From Dehalococcoidia bacterium (GTDB taxonomy: Bacteria > Chloroflexota > Dehalococcoidia > Dehalococcoidales > BS750m-G39), in assembly GCA_030615425.1 (NCBI GenBank), contig JAUWZG010000015.1, positions 1 through 17,861 on the forward strand: a stretch of 17,861 nt of DNA, in the 5' to 3' direction. The position numbers and the translations under genes are program-made. The number at the start of each line of letters is the position of its first letter. Position 1 is the first letter of the stretch. Under the pieces are notes generated by a model. It saw only the letters and a program-made list of their open reading frames with translations, ran no database searches and was not told the DNA's origin. This document shows positions 1 through 5,990 of the stretch, in pieces.

Positions 1-1
1 C

Positions 2-151
2 CTGCCTCGCCAGTGCAATGACGCTGCTAGGCGTGAAGCTAAAGTCAATCTATTGGTATATGATGGAATGCTTTATTCAGATGGTAGTGATAATATGTTA
101 AAATACATAATAACATTTATATATAATCTTGGTGCTTGCCTGTCTTTATAA
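2..151 (+). CDS. possible C-terminal end of an upstream gene (partial)
   Basis: The second frame is open from the window edge for 49 codons to TAA at 149-151. The residues run roughly LPRQCNDAARREAKVN, then LLVYDGMLYSDGSDN, ending LGACLSL. I do not recognise the sequence. It could be the tail of a gene starting outside the window or a chance open frame. The next gene begins 132 bp later, after AT-rich DNA. Confidence 0.25.
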   Translation: MPRQCNDAARREAKVNLLVYDGMLYSDGSDNMLKYIITFIYNLGACLSL

Positions 152-283
152 GTTTAACTTATGTGATGTCTATGCTCTAAAAGACTTAACTATCAAAGTA
201 TTATTTATAGATTAAGAATATTGTTTTAATGACTAGGGTGAAACAAATACAAGAGATGAGTTTGAACTTTTGGGGAGTATTAA
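152..283. other. AT-rich intergenic leader before the methyltransferase
   Basis: About 130 bp of AT-rich DNA without a credible gene. It must hold the methyltransferase promoter, but several weak TA-rich boxes compete and none stands out. A ribosome binding site GGGGAG at 272-277 sits 6 nt before the ATG at 284. Confidence 0.5.
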
Positions 284-2149
284 ATGACCACAGATATTTC
301 TGTTAGTCCGTTTTATACGACAGGCCAAAACCCATTTTTATCCGCGTTTGCCAAGAAGTACAAACATTCTAAGGGAAGAGATGCTCCGCTCTTTGATAAG
401 GACATTGTTGCAGGAAAGAATACCTATGTTTACGATGCTCACACATATCATACGAAAGTGCCTCCGGAAGCTATTACGCAGCTATTGCTTCACTATACTG
501 GAGAAGGTGACTTAGTTCTTGATCCTTTCTGCGGCTCTGGCATGACAGGTGTCGCTGCTCTAGAGTTGAAACGCAAGGTAATATTGATTGACTTATCTCC
601 AGCAGCGGGGTTTATTACGTATAACTATTTGACTCCAGTAAATCCAGTTATTTACGAGGATGCTGTTCAGCGAATCCTTGAAAGCTGTGCAGAAGATGAG
701 CAGGCGTTGTATTCGACTACTTGTAGGCAGTGTGGCAGCACTATTCCTATTGAGTACATGGTTTGGAGTTATGGTGCCGTGTGTCCCTCATGTGGCCAGG
801 AATTTAATGTCTGGGATGTAGCACGTGATGAGAAACCTTCAGTAAAGGAAAGCAGAATCAAAGCTGCGTTCAGCTGTCCCTATTGCTGTGCCTCGTTGCA
901 AAAAAACAGGTTACAGAGGACAAAGCTATATCCTATTGAGGTGGGCTACAAGTGCTGTGGCTCAATGCAAAAAGAGGTTAGAGCTGCGCCTAATGCAGAG
1001 GATTTATCTAGGCTAGGTCAAATCGAGCAAAATGGTATCCCAGAAGCATTGTGGTACCCCAGTGACAGACTCCCTGAAGGTGTCAATACACGGCAAGCCA
1101 TGAATCATGGAATGGACTCAATCGATAAGCTTTATACAATACGGGCGGTTTGGGCTGTAGCCAGGCTTTGGGACTTAGCCAAGCGATGGCCTGAGCATGA
1201 TGTAAGAATGAAACTGCTTTTTACAGTTACCTCATTATACAAAAGGGTGACAAAGCTATCTGAATTTCGCTTTTGGGGAGGGAGCAGTAACACGGCAAAC
1301 TACAACGTTCCAATGATTATGAATGAACAAAATGTGTTTAAGGTCTTTCGAAGAAAAGCTAAGACTATAGTTAATTACCTAAGATCAGCAGCAGATGTAA
1401 ATAGAAGAGAATTTTGCATATCTATCCAGAGTGCGACCAGTCTTGTGCAAATCCCTGATAACTGTATTGATTATATATTTACTGACCCACCATTTGGCGG
1501 TAACATCAATTACTCTGAAATGAATTTTCTGTGGGAAGCGTGGCTTCAATGCTTTACGTATAATGCGGAAGAGGTAGTAATAAACAGGGTACAGAGGAAA
1601 AGTCTAGAGGAATACCAAGCTCTTATGACCAAGGCTCTAGGAGAGATGTACAGAGTGTTGAAACCAAATCGATGGATGTCAATGGCATTTCATAATTCGT
1701 CCGCCAAAGTCTGGGATGCTCTTTATCGGTCCATTATTGATAGTGGCTTTGTCCTAATCGGAACACAGATTCTAGACAGAAAACATGCAACTCTTAAGCA
1801 ACTTGTATCTGATAATGCAGTTGGTTATGATGTAGTTCTCCATTGCAAGAAATATGCTGTGGATAGGCGCAAAACGGTAAGATCATCAACAAACGGAGTG
1901 GAGTCAGTCAAGTCATTTATCAAACAAGCCATCAAGGATCAACCAGAGGACTACGTTGTAAAGTACCTTCACGTGAAAAGAGAAAAGGAGATAGATTATC
2001 GGAAACTATATTCACGATGGCTTTGTGAGAGGATAAGTAAGAATCAGGTTATTGATGTCAACTTCGAAATCTTCAGAAACGAGGCTAGAGAGCTTTTTCA
2101 AGCAAATGTTGGTTTAAAGGCTAGGCTTCTTCCCGAGCAAGTTGACTAG
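284..2149 (+). CDS. DNA methyltransferase (N6-adenine/N4-cytosine type) with inserted zinc-ribbon cysteines
   Basis: It would transfer a methyl group from S-adenosylmethionine to an exocyclic amino group in DNA. The SAM-binding motif I reads LDPFCGSG at residues 79-86, and catalytic motif IV reads DPPF at 401-404, followed by a GEMYRVLKP helix-strand near 453-461. Between them is an insert of about 310 residues with cysteine pairs C147/C150 and C167/C170 and a second set C198/C201/C202 with C224/C225, which look like one or two zinc ribbons. The DPFxGSG form of motif I is typical of beta-class enzymes, where it normally follows motif IV; here it comes first. The layout recalls the Zn-ribbon adenine methylases of COG1743. 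The start is fixed by GGGGAG at 272-277. The last 36 bp overlap the end of the convergent gene at 2114-2812, a common layout for restriction-modification pairs. Codons are AT-rich compared with the chromosome right of 5990. Methylation specificity cannot be read from sequence. Confidence 0.85.
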   Translation: MTTDISVSPFYTTGQNPFLSAFAKKYKHSKGRDAPLFDKDIVAGKNTYVYDAHTYHTKVPPEAITQLLLHYTGEGDLVLDPFCGSGMTGVAALELKRKVILIDLSPAAGFITYNYLTPVNPVIYEDAVQRILESCAEDEQALYSTTCRQCGSTIPIEYMVWSYGAVCPSCGQEFNVWDVARDEKPSVKESRIKAAFSCPYCCASLQKNRLQRTKLYPIEVGYKCCGSMQKEVRAAPNAEDLSRLGQIEQNGIPEALWYPSDRLPEGVNTRQAMNHGMDSIDKLYTIRAVWAVARLWDLAKRWPEHDVRMKLLFTVTSLYKRVTKLSEFRFWGGSSNTANYNVPMIMNEQNVFKVFRRKAKTIVNYLRSAADVNRREFCISIQSATSLVQIPDNCIDYIFTDPPFGGNINYSEMNFLWEAWLQCFTYNAEEVVINRVQRKSLEEYQALMTKALGEMYRVLKPNRWMSMAFHNSSAKVWDALYRSIIDSGFVLIGTQILDRKHATLKQLVSDNAVGYDVVLHCKKYAVDRRKTVRSSTNGVESVKSFIKQAIKDQPEDYVVKYLHVKREKEIDYRKLYSRWLCERISKNQVIDVNFEIFRNEARELFQANVGLKARLLPEQVD

Positions 2150-2812
2150 GTCTTCAACCGTCATTCTCTCTATTTTGATGGTTAATAGGTCGGCATCGCG
2201 TGGAATATCGTGGACGACGTAGAATTGTAAGCCGGCAGACGTCCACCTAAATTTTTGACGTCCCTGTTTATCATAGCCTGCAATGTTCCTATTACCTCTT
2301 CTAGCCCTACCTGTTGATTTCCAGGTGAAATCATTGGGCGGGTATTCAATAGCAGGTTCCTCGAAATAGACAAACTCGGTATTATTTTGGAAACGGAAAA
2401 GAATAGCTATGACGTCCCATACATAGGCTTTTACTCTAGACTCATTGTAATGCTGCAAGATCAGCTTACCCAACTCATTATCTGAAAGCGATGCAAGTTC
2501 TTGACCAGATTTAAGCCTCTCTGCAGGATCTATCCGCGCTGTTATTATGTCTAACCTTTTGCCAAGGATATCTTTAGGATGGATACGTTGCTCTGTAACC
2601 TTCTCTGTCTTTACAACGTAATTCTTGCCTCCTAGGATAATATCGGGTCTTGGTCTATTGTCCCTCTTGCCTGACCAAATGCCACCTCGCGCTTTCGCTA
2701 AGATGTTTTCAAACACCTCACCTGTTAAATCCTCCGAGAAAGGTAATGACAAGTAAAGTGACAGAAGTACCTCAAGTTGTCTAATTTCCTCTTCTGTAAG
2801 AAACTTACCCAT
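2114..2812 (-). CDS. unrecognised 232-residue protein, candidate restriction endonuclease
   Basis: I do not recognise the family. The protein is soluble, with no signal peptide or membrane segment. The N-terminal 45 residues look helical and include GEVFENILAKA. A core reading RPDIILGGKNYVVKTEK lies at 55-71, then basic stretches such as TGRARRGNRN (167-176) and a C-terminal strand LLTIKIERMTVEDLV. Nucleases of the PD-(D/E)xK fold have a PD, a beta hairpin, then (D/E)xK; here P56-D57 is followed by V66-V67-K68-T69, so the acidic residue of the second half is absent or shifted (E70). The gene converges on the methyltransferase with a 36-bp overlap of their 3' ends. That context, plus the degenerate motif, makes a cognate restriction enzyme the best guess, but it is inference. 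A weak GGA upstream is the only ribosome binding signal for the ATG at 2812. Confidence 0.6.
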   Translation of the reverse strand: MGKFLTEEEIRQLEVLLSLYLSLPFSEDLTGEVFENILAKARGGIWSGKRDNRPRPDIILGGKNYVVKTEKVTEQRIHPKDILGKRLDIITARIDPAERLKSGQELASLSDNELGKLILQHYNESRVKAYVWDVIAILFRFQNNTEFVYFEEPAIEYPPNDFTWKSTGRARRGNRNIAGYDKQGRQKFRWTSAGLQFYVVHDIPRDADLLTIKIERMTVEDLVNLLGKKPSL

Positions 2813-3223
2813 GATTACGATCCAGCTTAAATACGCTTTACAAACCGCAATGACTTTCTTACGGCTGGGAATCTCCTTTTTATTCGTTGCATTGATTTCG
2901 TAGTTTTTGATCTAGAAAGAGTATGACAGTTTGTGTCAAGCATGGCAAGCCTTCTTAGAAGAAACATTTAATCCCCCTCCCTTTGTCTGGCTGGGGCTGA
3001 TATTGCGGAAAAGCCAGTCCCTCGAACCAATAACCCTGCAGTTATTGGCAGTGCCTCCCTATTCGCCGCCCTATTTGGCGCGGGATTACGGTAGACCCCC
3101 CTGAAATTTCGCGCTCAGGGCCACTTTTCTGCGGGCTGTATTTGAGTTGTTTCAGAAATATGGTTTGTCCAATAGGCATTTGAAAAATATGTTACAACGT
3201 AGAGCAGAAGTGACAAAAAAATA
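2813..3223. other. non-coding region with inverted repeats, possible replication or regulatory region
   Basis: No credible gene is seen here. Two perfect inverted repeats stand out. CCAATAAC at 3027-3034 pairs with GTTATTGG at 3041-3048 around a CCTGCA loop. CCCTGA at 3099-3104 pairs with TCAGGG at 3115-3120. A CGCC/GGCG pair lies between them near 3064-3080. The region sits just upstream of the RepA-like ATPase gene, where plasmid-type elements often carry an origin or operators. Its function is not shown by the sequence. Confidence 0.4.
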
Positions 3224-3252
3224 TTGGCGAAGTTAAAAAATTGCGCCATAAT
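3224..3252 (+). promoter_or_regulatory. sigma-70-type promoter of the AAA ATPase gene
   Basis: A -35 box TTGGCG (3224-3229), a 17-bp spacer and a -10 box CATAAT (3247-3252). A strong Shine-Dalgarno GGAGGTGA follows at 3267-3274, 6 nt before the ATG at 3281. The sequence around the -10 box recurs before the recombinase gene. Confidence 0.65.
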
Positions 3253-3280
3253 AGTAAGGTAGAAGGGGAGGTGAGATATT

Positions 3281-4333
3281 ATGAAGAATAATGGTGGACA
3301 TGAATTTGAATACAAATCAATGGACCTAGCTGCTCCCTCTCTCCAAATAGATAAAGGGGAGCCATACCTTGTTGATAGGCTGATATTGGGTGGGGACTCG
3401 GCGAATGTTGTGCTGAGCGCCTATACTGGAACAGGCAAGACGACGCTAATGCTCGGGTTGGCTATTTGTATGGCTCAGGGCAGGCCAGCATGGGATAAAC
3501 TACACATACCCAAACCGCTTAAGGTTGTCTATATAGATCAGGAGATAGTACCAGGGCAGATCATAGAGATAGCCCGCAATATCTCTGAGGTTTACGGAAC
3601 ACCGATGAAAGGTATGTTGACAGCTATTTCAGGGACGGCTGAGGCATTCAGCATAGAGAAACCACACAGCCTGCGTAGTCTACTGGAGAAACTTCATCGG
3701 ATAAGGCCTGATTTCGTGTTTTTGGATGGTTGGCAGTGGTTTATAGAGGGCAAGATAAGCGATTGGGAAGTTGTAGGCAAGGCGCTATCATGGTGGAAGG
3801 AGGCTCGCAGGGAGATAGGCTTCGGGCTATGCATAATACATCATAACAAAAAAACAGGCGACCCTCGGTATAAGCCGAAGAATCCACTGGAGATGGCCGC
3901 AGGTACCCAATCTCTCATGGATCAGGCTCGAACCAAACTGATATATGAGCACCTACCTGGCTATGAGGATTACGGGCTGCTGTACGGGCGTTGCAGCAAG
4001 GCAGAATGGAACCCGGTCAGGATCGTGCTTGAGTATGATGCTGAAACGCAGAGTCACCGCGTAGTTGGTGATGATGAGACACGATATATGTTCGATAAGA
4101 AGACCATCAAGTTCATGTACGGCGAGGCCGACAGAACTGAGAGAGTTAACGGCTTGCTGAACCGCCTGAACGCTTGCGGTTATCGTGATTCTAAGGTAGC
4201 CCAATGCCTGGGCGTAAGCAGGGTTACGGTTTCAAAATGGCGCTCTGGCGTTTTGGAGCCGAGCGATGAAAGGATAAGACAGCTAGAAGAGCTGTTGGGC
4301 GAGCTTGAGGGTAACAGGGTAACAAAAGGGTAA
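3281..4333 (+). CDS. RepA-like AAA ATPase with C-terminal helix-turn-helix
   Basis: This is a RecA-fold ATPase of the hexameric RepA/AAA_25 group, which in plasmids act as replicative helicases. The Walker A loop reads YTGTGKTT at 48-55 (K53), the Walker B strand FVFLDG at 145-150, and a sensor-like IIHH lies at 185-188, followed by a glycine/arginine loop (AAGTQSLMDQART) typical of RepA-like proteins. Residues about 285-345 contain DSKVAQCLGVSRVTVSKWRS, a helix-turn-helix. That DNA-binding tail is unusual for RepA itself and suggests an origin-recognising or regulatory role. The start is set by a near-perfect ribosome binding site. The gene lies between the methylase pair and the recombinase and has its own promoter. 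Three GGGTAACA repeats span its stop codon. Replication of the excised element is the likely job; a role in transcription control is the alternative. Confidence 0.75.
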   Translation: MKNNGGHEFEYKSMDLAAPSLQIDKGEPYLVDRLILGGDSANVVLSAYTGTGKTTLMLGLAICMAQGRPAWDKLHIPKPLKVVYIDQEIVPGQIIEIARNISEVYGTPMKGMLTAISGTAEAFSIEKPHSLRSLLEKLHRIRPDFVFLDGWQWFIEGKISDWEVVGKALSWWKEARREIGFGLCIIHHNKKTGDPRYKPKNPLEMAAGTQSLMDQARTKLIYEHLPGYEDYGLLYGRCSKAEWNPVRIVLEYDAETQSHRVVGDDETRYMFDKKTIKFMYGEADRTERVNGLLNRLNACGYRDSKVAQCLGVSRVTVSKWRSGVLEPSDERIRQLEELLGELEGNRVTKG

Positions 4334-4335
4334 CA
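4309..4335 (+). repeat. three direct repeats of GGGTAACA across the ATPase stop codon
   Basis: Exact copies begin at 4309, 4317 and 4328; the TAA of the third copy (4331-4333) is the stop codon of the ATPase. Spacing is 8 and 11 bp. Short iteron-like repeats next to a replication-type gene can bind the replication protein, but three copies of an octamer could also arise by slippage. Confidence 0.6.
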
Positions 4336-4520
4336 AAACGGCTTTTTGAATTTGGTTTGTTGCCCAGCCTTATATAAATAAAACTATAAAGAATAATATT
4401 ACCAATGACCAACTACCTTTAACCGATGCGCCTTTGAGAACAGTTGAAGAAGACACCAAGCCCGGGCCGCTCTGCGCCAAATGCCTGCTGAGGGAGTAGC
4501 GCCGGGTAGGGGGGAGAGGG
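4334..4520. other. intergenic region between ATPase and recombinase
   Basis: AT-rich for the first 80 bp, then sharply GC-rich from about 4455. A frame open from 4350 to a TAG at 4497-4499 encodes an ending KPGPLCAKCLLRE with a CxxC pair, but the only start candidate is a TTG at 4434 without a ribosome binding site, so I do not call a gene. The composition break near 4455 may mark a module boundary. Confidence 0.4.
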
Positions 4521-4549
4521 CTTACAAATCCCTCAAAACGCGCCATAAT
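4521..4549 (+). promoter_or_regulatory. promoter of the tyrosine recombinase gene
   Basis: A -35 box CTTACA (4521-4526), a 17-bp spacer and a -10 box CATAAT (4544-4549). The predicted start of transcription is about 9 nt before the ATG at 4565, so the message would be nearly leaderless. The -10 region and the following GGTAGAAG match those of the ATPase promoter. Confidence 0.5.
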
Positions 4550-4564
4550 AATATAGGGTAGAAG

Positions 4565-5596
4565 ATGATGCCAACAGGTAAACCGGGAAACGAGCCCGAC
4601 ATAGAGTCGCTGGTCGCCGCCCTGAGGAGGCTGTCCCCCCGGAGCCGGGAGCTGGTCACGCCGCTGATAATACGGCTGGCGGAGAGGGAAGGCATCAGCG
4701 TGGCGGAAACCGAAGCCCCACAGCCGAAATCCCTCGCCGAATGCATGGGGCTGTGGACCGCCAAGCTGAGGGGGGAGGGGCGCTCCAACAGAACGGTCAA
4801 GATGTACACGTACCTGGTCGGGCGCTTCCTGGAGAAACACCCGGAGCCGACCAGGGCCGACATACGCCAGCACATCGCAGACAGATTGGGGGAGGGCCTG
4901 TCTCCGGCGGCTGTCGAGAATGAGAGGAAGGCTCTGAGGAGTCTCTTCTCGTTCCTGCACCAAGAGGGGCTGCGGCCAGACGACCCGACCGCGGGGATTC
5001 GGCACATCAGGGTGCCGTATAACGAGCGCCGCTGCCCGAGCGTGGAGGATGTGGAGAAAGTGCTGGAGGTCGGCTGCCTACGTTCCAACGACACCGACAA
5101 AATCAGGCTGATAATCAGGCTCATCGCCACCACCGGGCTGAGGCTGACCGAGACCGCCAGCCTGAGGAGGGAGAACGTGGACCTGGACGCGCTTGAGCTC
5201 AGGGTCACTGGCAAGGGGAACAGGCTGCGGGTCGTCCCGCTGCTTCCCGAAGTCTCCCAGACCGTAGGGGATTACATGGAGAGGCGGCCGAGCGACTCGC
5301 CCTTCCTCTTCCCGGGGAAGACCAGGACCGGGTACGCGGAGATATACAACATCGAGAAGACGCTTAAACGGGCATGCCTGAGGGCGGGGGTCGAGCCGTT
5401 CACCCCCCATGGGCTGAGGCACTTCTACGCCACAGAGATGCTCAAAAAGGGGGCGAAGCTGGAGGTTGTTGGCAGGATCCTGGGCCATTCCAGTATAGGG
5501 ATAACCGCCGACATCTACCGCCACGTCAGGACAGAGGAGATGCACGAGGAAACCAGGCGGTTCGCCCCGTTAAATGGACTTGAAGGCTCCACCTGA
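4565..5596 (+). CDS. tyrosine recombinase/integrase
   Basis: A site-specific recombinase of the lambda-integrase/XerC-D superfamily that cuts and rejoins DNA through a covalent phosphotyrosine. All catalytic residues are visible: R193 in TGLRLTE, K217 in TGKG, H282 and R285 in PHGLRH, H308 in LGHSS and the nucleophile Y318 in DIYRH. The SAM-like core-binding domain spans about residues 56-150, and a short N-terminal extension (1-55) precedes it. At 343 residues the protein is intact. Two consecutive ATGs at 4565 and 4568 are both possible starts. The gene points at the tRNA fragment 55 bp downstream, so it very likely integrated this element. Its G+C is far above that of the methyltransferase, the ATPase and the chromosome to the right, suggesting it comes from a different, GC-rich background. 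Confidence 0.93.
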   Translation: MMPTGKPGNEPDIESLVAALRRLSPRSRELVTPLIIRLAEREGISVAETEAPQPKSLAECMGLWTAKLRGEGRSNRTVKMYTYLVGRFLEKHPEPTRADIRQHIADRLGEGLSPAAVENERKALRSLFSFLHQEGLRPDDPTAGIRHIRVPYNERRCPSVEDVEKVLEVGCLRSNDTDKIRLIIRLIATTGLRLTETASLRRENVDLDALELRVTGKGNRLRVVPLLPEVSQTVGDYMERRPSDSPFLFPGKTRTGYAEIYNIEKTLKRACLRAGVEPFTPHGLRHFYATEMLKKGAKLEVVGRILGHSSIGITADIYRHVRTEEMHEETRRFAPLNGLEGST

Positions 5597-5647
5597 AGGG
5601 CAAGCATGGCAAAACCATCTTGTGGTAGAGTATGAGAAGGCCCGCAG

Positions 5648-5685
5648 CCGCTAGGTTGTAGGTTCGAGTCCTACTCGGGGAGCCA
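5648..5685 (+). other. attachment site: 3' fragment of a tRNA gene (probably tRNA-Asn)
   Basis: The T stem GTAGG (5658-5662), T loop TTCGAGT (5663-5669), T stem CCTAC (5670-5674), acceptor 3' strand TCGGGGA (5675-5681), discriminator G (5682) and encoded CCA (5683-5685) are perfect. AGGTT before the T stem fits a variable loop, and CCGCT at 5648-5652 could be the 3' anticodon stem strand. No matching TCCCCGA acceptor 5' strand, D arm or anticodon loop with T33 lies upstream, so this is not a whole tRNA. The tail closely resembles bacterial tRNA-Asn. It is read as the right attachment site, the chromosomal remnant of a tRNA split by integration; the restored tRNA should be at the other end of the element. 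Confidence 0.75.
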
Positions 5686-5730
5686 ACTATTTCCATTCTC
5701 ACCATCCCCTCTCTTTAACTTATCTCTTAC

Positions 5731-5844
5731 TTCCCACCCTACAGGGGCTGGTGCCCCTCTTAAACACCCCCTTACAAAAAGTATATAGGGGTTTTACCCC
5801 CCCGAAGTTAAGGAGCTAAGCTCCTGTGGGCGGGAGGGTGGGAA
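5731..5844 (+). repeat. G-rich palindromic repeat, copy A
   Basis: A perfect 10-bp inverted repeat, TTCCCACCCT (5731-5740) and AGGGTGGGAA (5835-5844), encloses smaller hairpins: AGGGGC/GCCCCT (5743-5758) and AGGAGC/GCTCCT (5811-5825). The right arm overlaps GGGCGGGAGGGTGGG (5828-5842), a G-quadruplex motif with one-base loops. A further hairpin, CCCCC-AAT-GGGGG, follows at 5881-5893. Stretches such as TTAAAC, CCCC, GTAT and GGGG-TTT recur in the same order in copy B near 15471-15510. It lies between the attachment site and the prfA promoter. Confidence 0.65.
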
Positions 5845-5941
5845 AAAAGACAAAGACGGGGGTGGGAGGGGAGAACAAAGCCCCCAATGGGGGGCGGGAA
5901 CAGTAGACATCAGTAATCAATCCAAGCATAAAACCCCAAAT
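5845..5941. other. G-rich spacer between repeat copy A and the prfA promoter
   Basis: No gene. It contains G runs (GGGGGTGGGAGGGG near 5858) and a small hairpin at 5880-5895, then AT-richer sequence leading into the promoter. AACAAAGCC at 5875-5883 matches the reverse complement of copy B, so the repeat family may extend to about 5900. Confidence 0.4.
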
Positions 5942-5970
5942 TTGAGCCGTAGCTGTGCCTATGTTATAAT
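5942..5970 (+). promoter_or_regulatory. promoter of the prfA-prmC-NTP transferase operon
   Basis: TTGAGC (5942-5947), a 17-bp spacer and a consensus TATAAT (5965-5970). GGAG at 5980-5983 is the ribosome binding site for the ATG at 5991, giving a leader of only about 14 nt. Confidence 0.75.
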
Positions 5971-5990
5971 TTTCATATCGGAGCAAAACT

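Larger units (their letters stand above)
1..5685. mobile_element. right-hand part of a tRNA-integrated mobile element
   Basis: The recombinase gene ends 55 bp before a tRNA 3' fragment, the usual architecture of an element inserted by a tyrosine recombinase into a tRNA gene. Upstream of it lie a RepA-like AAA ATPase with HTH, a DNA methyltransferase and a convergent unknown gene. Base composition is patchy: the methyltransferase region is AT-rich, the ATPase intermediate and the recombinase strongly GC-rich, all unlike the even composition after 5990. The left boundary is outside the window, so the element is partial, and membership of the methyltransferase pair is inferred from position and composition only. 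A RepA-like ATPase plus integrase suggests an integrative plasmid or satellite-type element; no capsid or conjugation genes are visible. Confidence 0.65.

Noticed and set aside
4500..4520. G-rich stretch before the recombinase as a third copy of the quadruplex repeat
   Set aside because: It lacks the inverted TTCCCACCC ends and four regular G3 tracts with short loops.
4370..5545. Long minus-strand open frames opposite the recombinase
   Set aside because: They are shadows of a GC-rich gene whose catalytic residues are all on the plus strand.
5597..5685. A complete tRNA gene ending at 5685
   Set aside because: The TTGTGGTAGAG at 5620-5630 resembles a D loop, but no acceptor 5' strand TCCCCGA, D stem or anticodon loop with T33 can be drawn. 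Only the 3' part folds.
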